From: Proteus sp. FME41
Lineage (GTDB): Bacteria; Pseudomonadota; Gammaproteobacteria; Enterobacterales; Enterobacteriaceae
Assembly: GCF_014897315.1 (NCBI RefSeq)
Contig: NZ_JABUYL010000002.1
Location: 234,192-298,191, forward strand
Direction of reading: 5' to 3'
DNA: 64,000 bases
Both the position numbers and the translations under genes were made by a program. This document shows, piece after piece, positions 30,543-40,325 of this stretch (its first letter is position 1; each line of letters begins with the position of its first letter). The notes below the pieces were generated by a model, which had not been told where the DNA came from, did no database searches, and saw only the letters and a list, made by a program, of their open reading frames with translations.

Positions 30543-31991
30543 ATGATTTCATTGAAAAAGTGGCGTGTTTTTCCCCGTTCTTTAAGACAGCTTGTGATAA
30601 TGGCATTTTGGATGGTGCTATTACCTTTACTGGTTCTTGCTTATCAGGCTTATCAAAGTCTTGATCAATTAAGTAATCAAGCTGCTATCACTAATAAAAA
30701 TGCATTAGCAGATACTGAACGCAGTGAAGTTATGCGTAATTTAGCTATTGAAATGGAAGGAAATTATCGTCGATATTGTGTTTTACGTGATAAAACCGAT
30801 GATGATATGTATCAGCAGCGCTATCAGCAATACACAAAACTTTTCTCAACACTGCAACAAACTATTATTCCTCTTTCTGCGTCTAAAGAAGCCGATGTAC
30901 TTAATACCTCGCTGGCAAAACTAAAAGCAATTCAATGTGAAAGTAGTGAACCGACAAAAGAGATGCAACAAGCCTTAGAGCAATTCTCTTATGCAAATAA
31001 TCGTATTGTCGTATTAACGAAAGAGATTATTTTTAGTCGAGGTGAACAACTGCAAATGGCTATTGCGGAAAAGGGACGCTATTTTGGTTGGCAAAGTCTT
31101 ATTGTTTTTGTTTTTAGTCTAATTTTAATTGCACTGTTTACTAGAATGATTATCGGTCCCGTTAAAGGGATTGAAAAGATGATTAATCGATTAGGTGAAG
31201 GGCGAACACTTAATAATAATTTAGACTCTTTTCAAGGGCCAAGAGAGCTTCGTTCTTTAGCTCAACGTATTATTTGGTTAAGTGAGCGTTTGGCATGGTT
31301 AGAGTCACAACGACATGAGTTTTTACGCCATATTTCTCACGAATTAAAAACACCATTAGCCAGTATGCGAGAGGGAACGGAATTATTAGCTGATGAAGTT
31401 GCTGGCCCTTTAACATTAGATCAAAGAGAAGTAGTCTCGATTCTTGATAATAGTAGTAAACAGTTACAATTATTAATTGAACAATTGCTTGATTACAACC
31501 GTAAACTTTCTGAAGTTCCTCAACAAATTGAAGAAGTTGACTTGATACATTTAGTGAATGATGTGGTATTAGCGCATAGCTTACCGGCAAGAGCGAAAGA
31601 CATTAAAACGATAATTTCACTTGATCTGACAAAATGTCGAGCAGAGGCCACATTATTATCACGTGTTGTAGACAATCTCTACTCGAATGCGGTGCACTAT
31701 GGTGCTGAATCAGGTAATATCTGGATCTCTAGTTATCAAGTTGAACAGAAGATAGTCATTGATATCGCTAATAAAGGAACGCCTATTCCTGAATCTGAAC
31801 AGAAAATGATTTTTGAGCCCTTTTTCCAAGGTTCTTTACTACGCAAAGGTGCTGTAAAAGGAAGTGGTTTAGGTTTAAGCATTGCTCATGACTGTATCAA
31901 AAGAATGGAAGGTGAATTAAGAGTTGTTCCTTCTGACTATGCTGATGTCTGTTTTCGTATTGAATTACCGTTACTTTCTGAGAATAAATAA
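30543..31991 (+). CDS. glrK: Sensor histidine kinase GlrK (QseE)
   Basis: GlrK phosphorylates GlrR and so controls glmY. The 482-residue inner-membrane protein has membrane segments at about residues 15-34 and 183-203 with a periplasmic part between, a HAMP-like linker, the phosphoacceptor motif HISHELKTPL (His266) and an ATPase domain with GSGLGLSIAHD. It starts 120 bases after the GlmY hairpin. Its stop overlaps the qseG start (TAATG), which supports translational coupling in glrK-qseG-glrR. Confidence 0.94.
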   Translation: MISLKKWRVFPRSLRQLVIMAFWMVLLPLLVLAYQAYQSLDQLSNQAAITNKNALADTERSEVMRNLAIEMEGNYRRYCVLRDKTDDDMYQQRYQQYTKLFSTLQQTIIPLSASKEADVLNTSLAKLKAIQCESSEPTKEMQQALEQFSYANNRIVVLTKEIIFSRGEQLQMAIAEKGRYFGWQSLIVFVFSLILIALFTRMIIGPVKGIEKMINRLGEGRTLNNNLDSFQGPRELRSLAQRIIWLSERLAWLESQRHEFLRHISHELKTPLASMREGTELLADEVAGPLTLDQREVVSILDNSSKQLQLLIEQLLDYNRKLSEVPQQIEEVDLIHLVNDVVLAHSLPARAKDIKTIISLDLTKCRAEATLLSRVVDNLYSNAVHYGAESGNIWISSYQVEQKIVIDIANKGTPIPESEQKMIFEPFFQGSLLRKGAVKGSGLGLSIAHDCIKRMEGELRVVPSDYADVCFRIELPLLSENK

Positions 31992-33001
31992 TGCAAATCA
32001 GGTCACAAATACATGCATCACCTCACCATGGGTATAAAAAAATAAATAAAAAGATGCTTGGTACTGAATCGTTCTCTATGGCCCCTGCATCAACTAGAAA
32101 ATTCACATTAAATTGGAAGCAGTGTTTCTTATTTATTATGCTTCCATGGGTTCTTTCGGGGTGTACGCCAAAGTCGCTCACCGCATCATTAGAGGCTGAG
32201 CCTGAAATCCCTGTTGTTAAACAAAAGACGATTGATTATCGTTGGGCTGAATGTAAAACATTAAGCTCATTTTATGATGAAGGTATTAATAACGCCCTTT
32301 ATTGGTTACGCACGATTGAATGTACTCATCGCATTATGTCCACAGAAGCACAACGCCAAGCAAATAGTGTTGTTGTTACAGGATGGGATGATGCATTTTA
32401 TAAAAGTATTTTATTAGAACGTGCGGGTATGACGATTGCAGAACGTCGTACACAATTAGTGTTATTAGAAAGCTATAAACTGCAATTTCCAAGCTCTATG
32501 CGAGTTCTATTATCAACATGGATTGAAAACCAAGCACTCACACTCTCTTTAGCAGAAGAAAAAAATCGTTATCGTCGTTTAACAACAGAAACGGATAACC
32601 GCATTGATACCCTAAGAAGAGAGAATAATGCATTAGAGCATGAATTGAGCATCACACTAAAAAAACTTGAAAGCCTGACCCAAATTGAACGGCAGTTATC
32701 GAATAGAAAACAAGGTGGCTCTGTTGATTCGTTATCACAAAATGATGAATTAGCAGATAGTGCAACAGTAACATCGGTTGAGACAGAAAAAACAGTCGTT
32801 GAAAAACTGACCGAAAAACCGACTGCAACACAATCGATAACAGAAAAGCCAAAGAGAGAGGAAAAACCATCTTCTGCAACAGCGGTTAAGCCTGAGTTAT
32901 CCAAACCAGAACCCACCAAACCAGAGGCGGCTAAACCTGAACCTGTTAAAACTGAAATAGAAAAACAGGATATCAAACCGACTGAAGCAGGATCTAAATA
33001 A
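31991..33001 (+). CDS. qseG: Outer-membrane lipoprotein QseG
   Basis: QseG (YfhG) interacts with the sensor GlrK and is needed for its proper activity. The product has a lipobox LPWVLSGC (Cys58 from the first ATG) and the conserved region ending ESLTQIERQLSNRK. The first ATG overlaps the glrK stop but leaves a long leader before the hydrophobic stretch; ATGs at 32054 or 32078 would give a more typical lipoprotein signal. The last 80 or so residues are low-complexity and rich in Lys, Pro and Glu (KPEP-type repeats), longer than in E. coli. Confidence 0.85.
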   Translation: MQIRSQIHASPHHGYKKINKKMLGTESFSMAPASTRKFTLNWKQCFLFIMLPWVLSGCTPKSLTASLEAEPEIPVVKQKTIDYRWAECKTLSSFYDEGINNALYWLRTIECTHRIMSTEAQRQANSVVVTGWDDAFYKSILLERAGMTIAERRTQLVLLESYKLQFPSSMRVLLSTWIENQALTLSLAEEKNRYRRLTTETDNRIDTLRRENNALEHELSITLKKLESLTQIERQLSNRKQGGSVDSLSQNDELADSATVTSVETEKTVVEKLTEKPTATQSITEKPKREEKPSSATAVKPELSKPEPTKPEAAKPEPVKTEIEKQDIKPTEAGSK

Positions 33002-33012
33002 GGAGTATGTGC

Positions 33013-34350
33013 ATGGCTGGTCATAAATCAGCAAATCTTTTACTTGTCGATGACGATCCTGGGTTATTAAAGTTACTTGGTATGCGATTAACAAGTGAGG
33101 GTTTTCATATCTTCACTGCTGAAAGTGGGCAAGAAGCACTAAAACTTCTCTTAAAAGAAAAAATAGACCTTGTAATTAGTGACCTTCGCATGGATGAAAT
33201 GGATGGTATGGCGTTGTTTGCTGAAATACAGCGCCAGCAACCCGGCATGCCAGTGATCATTTTGACTGCTCATGGTTCAATTCCTGATGCGGTTGCAGCG
33301 ACACAACAAGGCGTATTTAGCTTTTTAACCAAACCTGTTGATAGAGATGCACTCTACAAAGCCATTGATGAAGCACTAGAACTTGTAACAACGGTGTCAG
33401 ACGAAGAATGGTCAAAAGATATCGTCACTCGTAGCCCACAAATGCTACGTTTATTGGAGCAGGCAAAATTAGTCGCTCAATCTGATGTAAGCGTGCTCAT
33501 TAATGGTCAAAGTGGTACAGGTAAAGAAGTCCTTGCTCAAGCTATTCATCGAGCCAGCCCCAGAGCAAAAAAACCGTTTATTGCCATCAACTGCGGAGCT
33601 TTACCTGAGCAGCTTCTTGAGTCTGAGCTATTTGGTCATGCGAAAGGCGCATTTACAGGGGCTGTGAGTAGCCGTGAAGGGTTATTTCAAGCAGCTGAAG
33701 GCGGAACGCTATTTTTAGATGAAATTGGCGATATGCCAATGGCATTACAAGTTAAATTATTGCGTGTTTTACAAGAGCGAAAAGTTCGTCCTTTAGGCAG
33801 TAATCGCGATATTGATATTGATGTTCGTATCCTTTCTGCAACACACCGTGATTTGCCTAAAGCGATGGAGCGTAATGAATTTCGGGAAGATTTGTTCTAT
33901 CGTTTAAATGTGGTGAGTTTACGCATTCCAACATTGAATGAAAGAGCCGAAGATATTCCAGTTCTTGCTAATCATTTATTACGAGAATCCGCTAAACGGC
34001 ATAAGCCTTTTGTCCGTAGTTTTTCAACCGATGCCATGAAATGCCTAATGACAGCAAGTTGGCCGGGTAATGTGCGCCAATTAGTTAACGTCATTGAGCA
34101 ATGTGTTGCATTAACTACCGCACCTGTCATCAGCGAAGCTCTTGTAATACAAGCTTTACAAGGTGAAAATACGGCGCTTCCCACATTTGCGGAAGCAAGA
34201 GGACATTTTGAAATGACCTATTTGAGAAAACTATTGCAAATGACAAAAGGCAACGTGACTCAGGCTGCACGTATGGCTGGACGTAATCGAACTGAGTTTT
34301 ATAAATTGTTATCTCGTCATGAGCTAGATGCGAATGATTTTAAAGAATAA
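33013..34350 (+). CDS. glrR: Sigma-54 response regulator GlrR (QseF)
   Basis: GlrR activates sigma-54 transcription of glmY. The 445-residue product has a receiver domain with acidic pocket DDD at 13-15 and phosphoacceptor Asp57 in ISDLRMDEMDG, an AAA+ domain with GQSGTGKE (Walker A), ELFGHAKGAFTGA and GGTLFLDEIGDMP, and a C-terminal Fis-type helix-turn-helix (VTQAARMAGRNRTEFYKLL). The ATG at 33013 is chosen over 33007 because AGGAG (33001-33005) is seven bases before it. Its own predicted sites lie upstream of glmY, 3 kb away. Confidence 0.95.
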   Translation: MAGHKSANLLLVDDDPGLLKLLGMRLTSEGFHIFTAESGQEALKLLLKEKIDLVISDLRMDEMDGMALFAEIQRQQPGMPVIILTAHGSIPDAVAATQQGVFSFLTKPVDRDALYKAIDEALELVTTVSDEEWSKDIVTRSPQMLRLLEQAKLVAQSDVSVLINGQSGTGKEVLAQAIHRASPRAKKPFIAINCGALPEQLLESELFGHAKGAFTGAVSSREGLFQAAEGGTLFLDEIGDMPMALQVKLLRVLQERKVRPLGSNRDIDIDVRILSATHRDLPKAMERNEFREDLFYRLNVVSLRIPTLNERAEDIPVLANHLLRESAKRHKPFVRSFSTDAMKCLMTASWPGNVRQLVNVIEQCVALTTAPVISEALVIQALQGENTALPTFAEARGHFEMTYLRKLLQMTKGNVTQAARMAGRNRTEFYKLLSRHELDANDFKE

Positions 34351-34423
34351 CCTTTTCAGATAACGAATCTATTTTTAAACTAACTTTCCTTTTATGCGAA
34401 AGATAGCGGAGAGACTAATTTTT

Positions 34424-36040
34424 ATGAGTCGTAAATTAAAACTCGCAATGGCTCAACTCAATTGGGTTGTTGGCGATATTGAAGGTAACTGTGAACGCAT
34501 GTTATCTACCGTTAAAGCGCAAGAAGAGGCCGATTTGGTCATGTTTTCTGAGCTGGCTTTATGCGGTTACTCTCCTGAAGATCTATTATTTCGTCCTGAT
34601 TTCCAACAACGCTGCGAAACACAACTTACACGTTTAGAACAAGCAAGCAAAAAAATAGCGATTGTCGTGGGGCATCCTTGGTGGCAAAACGGCAATATTT
34701 ATAACGCACTTTCATTTTTCTATAAAGGTGAATTACAAGCACGTTATTTCAAACAACAATTGCCCAATTATGGTGTATTTGATGAAAAACGTTATTTTCA
34801 ACAAGGAAATGAGCGTTGTGTTGTGCCATTTAAAGGTTATCACTTAGGTTTGTTAATCTGTGAAGATATCTGGATTAATGAACCTATTGATGCATTAAAA
34901 CAAGCGGGGGCTGACTTTGTTTTATCAATTAATGCCTCGCCTTATAATCGTGAAAAGCCGCATGTTCGTACACAATTAATTAAAGAACATTGCCAAAGAA
35001 CACATCTTCCAGTGGTTTACCTTAACCAAATAGGTGGTCAAGATGAGTTGGTTTTTGATGGTTGTTCTAAAGTATTTGATGAACGAGGCACTATCACGCA
35101 TCGTTTAGCCGCATTTGATGAACAAACCTCGATTGTTGAATTTGATGAATTAAACATTGTTCCCATGATAAACCCTGCACCAGAGCTTTCACCGTTAGCA
35201 CAAGTTTATCAAGCATTAGTGCTTGCAACCCGTGATTATGTGGCTAAAAACGGCTTTAAAGGCGCGATTTTGGGATTGTCAGGTGGTATTGATTCGGGAT
35301 TAACCGTTGCTATTGCCGCAGATGCATTAGGCAGAGAGAATGTTCAAGCAGTAATGATGCCATTTCGTTATACCTCAGAAATGAGTATCCATGATGCAAA
35401 AGAACAAGCGGATTTATTAGGTGTAGAGTTCGATACTGTGTCTATTGAGCCTATGTTTGATGCTTTTATGGCACAATTAGCACCAATGTTTCAAGATACC
35501 GCCGCAGATACCACAGAAGAAAATTTACAAGCACGTTGTCGTGCAGTAATTTTGATGGCAATGTCGAATAAACGTCGTCGCTTAGTGCTTACCACAAGCA
35601 ATAAAAGCGAATCTGCTGTAGGTTACTCAACATTATATGGCGATATGGCGGGCGGTTTTGATGTGCTAAAAGATGTGCCTAAAACGTTGGTTTTTGAGCT
35701 TTCTAAATATCGTAATACGCTTTCACCAGCAATCCCTCAACGAGTGATTGATAGACCACCATCAGCAGAGCTGGCTCCGGGGCAAACTGACCAAGACAAT
35801 TTACCGCCTTACGACATTCTTGATGCTATTCTTGAAGGTTATGTTGAGCAGGATAAATCTGTATCTGATCTAGTTACGGCTGGATTTGATGAATCCACTG
35901 TACGTAAAGTGATAAAATTAGTCGATATTAATGAATACAAGCGACGCCAAGCTCCGGTAGGGCCACGTATTACAAGTCGTAATTTTGGTAAAGATCGCAG
36001 ATACCCAATAACAAGCGGTTTTGGTCGCCACAACTGGTAA
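34424..36040 (+). CDS. nadE: Glutamine-dependent NAD+ synthetase
   Basis: NadE amidates deamido-NAD to NAD. The product (538 aa from this start) has an N-terminal nitrilase-type glutaminase domain with Glu in FSELALCGY, Lys in YFKQQLPN and Cys in LLICEDIW, and a C-terminal synthetase domain with the ATP loop LGLSGGIDSG. This two-domain form differs from the short ammonia-dependent NadE of E. coli. The ATG at 34424 fits the family start MSRKLKLAMAQ; an ATG ten codons upstream is in frame. It lies between glrR and glnB, 15 bases before glnB. Confidence 0.92.
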   Translation: MSRKLKLAMAQLNWVVGDIEGNCERMLSTVKAQEEADLVMFSELALCGYSPEDLLFRPDFQQRCETQLTRLEQASKKIAIVVGHPWWQNGNIYNALSFFYKGELQARYFKQQLPNYGVFDEKRYFQQGNERCVVPFKGYHLGLLICEDIWINEPIDALKQAGADFVLSINASPYNREKPHVRTQLIKEHCQRTHLPVVYLNQIGGQDELVFDGCSKVFDERGTITHRLAAFDEQTSIVEFDELNIVPMINPAPELSPLAQVYQALVLATRDYVAKNGFKGAILGLSGGIDSGLTVAIAADALGRENVQAVMMPFRYTSEMSIHDAKEQADLLGVEFDTVSIEPMFDAFMAQLAPMFQDTAADTTEENLQARCRAVILMAMSNKRRRLVLTTSNKSESAVGYSTLYGDMAGGFDVLKDVPKTLVFELSKYRNTLSPAIPQRVIDRPPSAELAPGQTDQDNLPPYDILDAILEGYVEQDKSVSDLVTAGFDESTVRKVIKLVDINEYKRRQAPVGPRITSRNFGKDRRYPITSGFGRHNW

Positions 36041-36394
<354 letters not shown>

Positions 36395-36440
36395 TAGTTA
36401 AATAACTTAAACTACACATAATGTTGTTATTTGTTTTTAT

Positions 36441-36485
36441 AAAAGCCTGATATTTTTTAATCAAAATATCAGGCTTTTTCTTTTT
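36441..36485 (+). terminator. glnB terminator
   Basis: A perfect 16-bp stem (AAAAGCCTGATATTTT at 36441-36456 with AAAATATCAGGCTTTT at 36463-36478), a 6-base loop and a long T-rich tract form a textbook intrinsic terminator. Confidence 0.92.
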
Positions 36486-36662
36486 TTTGCACATAATAAT
36501 TTTTTTTATGTTTTGCTTATAGTGCTATTTCTACCTTGTATAAATCTATTGATAATAATGAACAATTTATTTTGCTGTTTCTTATAAACTTTAAAGCACA
36601 AAATGTTATTCAATAACTTTTAAGGAAAGTTATTATCATCAACATTAAAAAATCATTAAGGT

Positions 36663-37310
36663 ATGGGAAATATTGTGTTTAATTATTTATTAAAGCGCCT
36701 CGCTTTATTTTTATGTGCAGCAGTGCTAATCGCCATTACGACGGGATTCATTTTTATTGATATTTTGGTGCTAGATAATGGTATTTCAGAAACATCAGTG
36801 ACTGAAATAGGTCAAGAAATTATTGTCGCGATCATTAGCTTATTCTTTTTTGTGAAAGCGTATCAAAACAGTGAACAACGGGGAACATTTACGCTTATTA
36901 TGGGCTTTTTCTTGTGTGTTCTCATTCGTGAATTAGATGGTGTATTTGACCAAATTGCCCACGGTTCTTGGGTTTGGTTTGCACTGACAGTCACTTTTGT
37001 CTGTATTGCGATTGCGATTAGAGAAGGCAATAAAACACTAACAGGATTAATCCATTTTATTACTCACCCAAGCCATGGCATGTTAGTGGCTGGATTATTA
37101 TGCGTTTTATTATTTTCACGTTTATTTGGAATGGGTATATTGTGGCATAAACTATTGGGTGAAGATTATAACCGTGATGTCAAAAATATGGTGGAAGAGG
37201 GCAGCGAATTATTCGGTTATACACTGTGTTTAATTAGTGTTATTTGGTATGGATTTTCTGCTAAAAAACATGTTATTCCTGTGGAAGTTGAAAATAAATA
37301 TAGATCATAA
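36663..37310 (+). CDS. Unrecognised six-helix membrane protein
   Basis: I do not recognise this 215-residue protein. It is predicted to be an integral inner-membrane protein with about six hydrophobic helices (near residues 10-32, 45-63, 74-90, 101-120, 138-158 and 184-203). Charged residues sit close to or inside helices (IRELDGVFDQ near 87, GEDYNRD near 163), which may be functional. An AAGG lies just before the ATG; a GTG four codons later is an alternative start. It stands alone between glnB and hmp with terminators on both sides, and it is absent from the E. coli gene order. Confidence 0.75.
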   Translation: MGNIVFNYLLKRLALFLCAAVLIAITTGFIFIDILVLDNGISETSVTEIGQEIIVAIISLFFFVKAYQNSEQRGTFTLIMGFFLCVLIRELDGVFDQIAHGSWVWFALTVTFVCIAIAIREGNKTLTGLIHFITHPSHGMLVAGLLCVLLFSRLFGMGILWHKLLGEDYNRDVKNMVEEGSELFGYTLCLISVIWYGFSAKKHVIPVEVENKYRS

Positions 37311-37331
37311 AAACAGCATGATATAAAAAAT

Positions 37332-37368
37332 AAAAGCGCTGCTAAATATAATGCTATCAGCGCTTTTT
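37332..37368. terminator. Bidirectional terminator before hmp
   Basis: AAAAGCGCTG at 37332-37341 pairs with CAGCGCTTTT at 37358-37367 around a 16-base loop, with As before and Ts after. It lies between two convergent genes and can serve both. Confidence 0.82.
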
Positions 37369-37413
37369 ACTTATTCTATTTTAAACTTTAATGTTAATAG
37401 CTCTATTTTTTAT

Positions 37414-38613
37414 TTACTGTATATCTTGCGTAATAACAGCATGAGGGCCAAAACATTCATAATGAAGTTTATTGCTATTAATGCCTAATTCAATGAGTTG
37501 TTTTGCGACAGACTGCATAAAAGGTAATGGTCCACAAAAATAGAAATGCATATCAGGAACAGTTAACCAATCTTCAACTTGTTTTAATGTCATAAAGCCA
37601 TCGAATTGATAATCTTTATTTTGTACGTCTTCAGTGCGAGGTGTGCGATACCACACTGCCTGCTGATAATGTGAAATTTGACTACCGACTTGATTTACTT
37701 CATCTTTAAAAGCATGAACGCCACCATGCTCAGCGGCATGAAGCCAATTAACGTTAGTTTGGTGAGTTAAAAGTGTGTGTAACATCGATAACATAGGCGT
37801 TAAACCTACACCTGCTGAAATTAATGTAACTGGTGTTGTTGGTGATACCTCTAAATAGAAATCACCCCCTGGTGCGGCGACGTGTAACATATCCCCTTCT
37901 TGAACATGGTCATGAAGAAAATTTGATAAAATACCTTTCTCTTCGCGTTTTACGGCGATGCGGTATGTTTTATTATTTGAAGATTGAGTTAACGAATATT
38001 GACGTATTTCTTGGTTTTCAAGTTTTTCATTACGGATATAAAGACTTAAATATTGCCCAGCTTGATAAGGCGTAATATCAAGGCCGTCTTCCGGTGCTAA
38101 TTCAAAGCTAGTAATGACATCACTTTGTTTTACTTTATGTGTGACTTTAAAGGCTCGTAATCCTCTCCAACCCCCGCTTGTTTTTTCTTTTTGTTGATAA
38201 ATTTGTTCTTCACGATTGATAAAGACATCAGCTAATACTTGGTAAGCGGCTCCCCAAGCATCTAATACTTCTTGCCCAGGATTAAACATTTCATCAATGG
38301 TGGCTAATAAATTTTCACCGACAATAGGGTAGTGCTCAGGAAGAATATTTAAACTGACGTGTTTTTGTGCAATTTTTTCAACTGCGGGCAAAATGGCAGG
38401 TAAATTCTCAATATTTATTGCATAGGCGCATATTGCATTAAATAGGGCTTCACGTTGGGCACCGCTACTTTGATGGCTCATAGTAAAAATATCTTTTAGC
38501 TCAGGATGACGAGAAAACATTCGGTCATAAAAATGAGCAGTTAATGCAGGGCCTGTTTTAGCAATAAGAGGAATTGTTGATTTAATTGTCGCGATAGTTT
38601 GTGCATCTAACAT
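37414..38613 (-). CDS. hmp: Flavohemoprotein, nitric oxide dioxygenase
   Basis: Hmp oxidises nitric oxide to nitrate using oxygen and NADH. The 399-residue product has a globin domain (1-140) with proximal haem ligand His85 in AQKHVSLNI, an FAD domain (about 150-260) with the RQYSLT motif, and an NAD domain with GVGLTPMLSML and the C-terminal YECFGP. It is divergent from glyA, as in E. coli. An NsrR-like operator upstream suggests induction by nitric oxide; a MetR-like palindrome lies just before the ribosome site. Confidence 0.97.
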   Translation of the reverse strand: MLDAQTIATIKSTIPLIAKTGPALTAHFYDRMFSRHPELKDIFTMSHQSSGAQREALFNAICAYAINIENLPAILPAVEKIAQKHVSLNILPEHYPIVGENLLATIDEMFNPGQEVLDAWGAAYQVLADVFINREEQIYQQKEKTSGGWRGLRAFKVTHKVKQSDVITSFELAPEDGLDITPYQAGQYLSLYIRNEKLENQEIRQYSLTQSSNNKTYRIAVKREEKGILSNFLHDHVQEGDMLHVAAPGGDFYLEVSPTTPVTLISAGVGLTPMLSMLHTLLTHQTNVNWLHAAEHGGVHAFKDEVNQVGSQISHYQQAVWYRTPRTEDVQNKDYQFDGFMTLKQVEDWLTVPDMHFYFCGPLPFMQSVAKQLIELGINSNKLHYECFGPHAVITQDIQ

Positions 38614-38621
38614 AATTGCTC

Positions 38622-38636
38622 CTGAAAAATTTTCAG
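38622..38636 (-). promoter_or_regulatory. Palindrome before hmp, possible MetR site
   Basis: CTGAAAA-A-TTTTCAG is a symmetric sequence containing the MetR pattern TGAA-N5-TTCA, and MetR controls hmp and glyA in E. coli. Here it lies directly before the hmp AGGAG ribosome site, an unusual place for an activator, so it could instead be an mRNA structure. Confidence 0.4.
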
Positions 38637-38654
38637 TTTATTGTGAATTTTTAT

Positions 38655-38677
38655 AAATTGCATTTTATATGCAACTT
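38655..38677 (-). promoter_or_regulatory. NsrR-like operator of hmp
   Basis: Read on the minus strand, half-sites AAGTTGCAT and ATGCAATTT are arranged as in the NsrR consensus (AAGATGCAT and ATGCATCTT), 23 bp in all. It is 42-64 bp upstream of the hmp start, so NsrR repression relieved by nitric oxide is inferred. Confidence 0.78.
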
Positions 38678-38851
38678 ATCGCTTTTTGATTATTTTGTAA
38701 ATAACTGTTTTTATTTTTTAACAAAAAATCTCAATTCTTAGAGAATGATGCGGGGTGTTTGCATAATAAGGTGAGATGAGCTTCAAAAAGGGGAATAACC
38801 ACAGGATAAAATGAGGTTGTTAAAAAGTAATAATATGCTGTTATAATTGAG

Positions 38852-38867
38852 TGGCAAACGATTGCGT
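38852..38867 (+). promoter_or_regulatory. PurR-like operator of glyA
   Basis: TGGCAAACGATTGCGT keeps the central CAAACG and the CGT end of the PurR consensus (12 of 16 bases). E. coli glyA is also under PurR. The rest of the 366-bp hmp-glyA gap shows only the two hmp-side operators and AT-rich promoter sequence. Confidence 0.72.
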
Positions 38868-38979
38868 ATTTTTTCACTAGGGGCTATCTCAATGAGGAAA
38901 AAGAGTTTACACTGTATGCCATTCTTTCTCCCGTATGGGAGTTTGTCTTTAGTGAAGTTAGCTGAGTCAGGAGATCTGA

Positions 38980-40233
38980 ATGTTAAAACGTGAAATGAAT
39001 ATTGCTGATTACGATCCAGAATTATGGAATGCAATGGAAGGTGAAGTGACTCGTCAAGAAGAGCACATCGAACTTATTGCTTCTGAAAACTATACCAGTC
39101 CTCGTGTTATGCAGGCGCAGGGATCTCAGCTGACAAATAAATATGCTGAAGGCTATCCGGGTAAACGTTACTACGGTGGTTGTGAGTATGTCGATGTTGT
39201 AGAGCAACTGGCAATCGATCGTGCAAAAGCATTATTTGGTGCTGATTACGCTAACGTACAACCTCATTCAGGTTCACAAGCGAATGCTGCGGTTTATATG
39301 GCATTGTTAAAACCGGGTGATACTGTTTTAGGTATGAACCTAGCACAAGGTGGCCACTTGACTCATGGTTCACCCGTTAACTTCTCTGGTAAACTATATA
39401 ACATCGTACCTTATGGTATTGATGAATCAGGAAAAATAGATTACGAAGATATCGCTATTCAAGCTAAAAAGCATCAACCAAAAATGATCATCGGTGGTTT
39501 CTCTGCCTATTCAGGTCTGGTCGATTGGGCTAAAATGCGTGAAATTGCAGACAGCATTGGTGCATTCTTATTTGTTGATATGGCTCACGTTGCAGGTATG
39601 GTTGCCGCAGGTGTTTATCCTAACCCTGTTCCTCATGCACATGTTGTTACAACAACAACTCATAAAACCTTAGCAGGCCCACGCGGTGGTCTTATTCTTG
39701 CTAAAGGTGGCGATGAAGAGTTTTATAAAAAACTGAACTCTGCTGTATTCCCTGGCTCTCAAGGTGGCCCTTTAATGCATGTAATTGCAGGTAAAGCAGT
39801 TGCATTAAAAGAAGCTATGGAACCAGAATTTAAAGTTTATCAACAACAAGTTGCTAAAAACTCAAAAGCAATGGTAGACGTTTTCTTAGATCGCGGTTAT
39901 AAAGTAGTGTCTGGCGGAACTGAAAACCACCTGTTTTTATTAGATTTAGTGGATAAAGATATTACAGGTAAAGATGCAGATGCAGCGCTTGGTCGTGCAA
40001 ATATCACTGTTAACAAAAACAGCGTACCAAATGATCCACGTAGCCCGTTTGTGACTTCAGGTGTACGTATTGGTTCTCCAGCAATTACACGTCGTGGTTT
40101 TAAAGAAGCGGAAGCTCGTGAATTAGCCGGTTGGATGTGTGATGTCCTTGATAATATCAATGATGAAGCGAACATTGAAAACGTGAAACAAAAAGTCTTG
40201 GATATCTGCGCTAAATTTCCAGTTTACGCATAA
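38980..40233 (+). CDS. glyA: Serine hydroxymethyltransferase
   Basis: GlyA converts serine and tetrahydrofolate to glycine and methylene-tetrahydrofolate, using pyridoxal phosphate. The 417-residue product matches E. coli GlyA in length and sequence ([16 protein letters not shown] start) and has the PLP-lysine in [15 protein letters not shown]. It supplies one-carbon units for purine synthesis, which agrees with the PurR-like site upstream. It ends with a strong terminator. Confidence 0.98.
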   Translation: MLKREMNIADYDPELWNAMEGEVTRQEEHIELIASENYTSPRVMQAQGSQLTNKYAEGYPGKRYYGGCEYVDVVEQLAIDRAKALFGADYANVQPHSGSQANAAVYMALLKPGDTVLGMNLAQGGHLTHGSPVNFSGKLYNIVPYGIDESGKIDYEDIAIQAKKHQPKMIIGGFSAYSGLVDWAKMREIADSIGAFLFVDMAHVAGMVAAGVYPNPVPHAHVVTTTTHKTLAGPRGGLILAKGGDEEFYKKLNSAVFPGSQGGPLMHVIAGKAVALKEAMEPEFKVYQQQVAKNSKAMVDVFLDRGYKVVSGGTENHLFLLDLVDKDITGKDADAALGRANITVNKNSVPNDPRSPFVTSGVRIGSPAITRRGFKEAEARELAGWMCDVLDNINDEANIENVKQKVLDICAKFPVYA

Positions 40234-40266
40234 ATTTGTAACGATATAATAAAACCCGTTGTACAA

Positions 40267-40302
40267 GCCCGCTTCGAGAACTTGTTCTTGGCGGGTTTTT
40301 TT
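40267..40302 (+). terminator. glyA terminator
   Basis: CCCGC at 40268-40272 pairs with GCGGG at 40291-40295, and the loop can add GAGAAC/GTTCTT pairing; seven Ts follow. This is an intrinsic terminator. Confidence 0.82.
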
Positions 40303-40325
40303 GCATCTTAAAAATGGGGGATTGG

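Noticed and set aside
32569..33024. Minus-strand ORF of 151 codons opposite qseG
   Set aside because: It mirrors the Lys-Pro-Glu repeats of qseG, which removes stop codons on the other strand; the Ser/Gly/Leu-rich translation resembles no protein.
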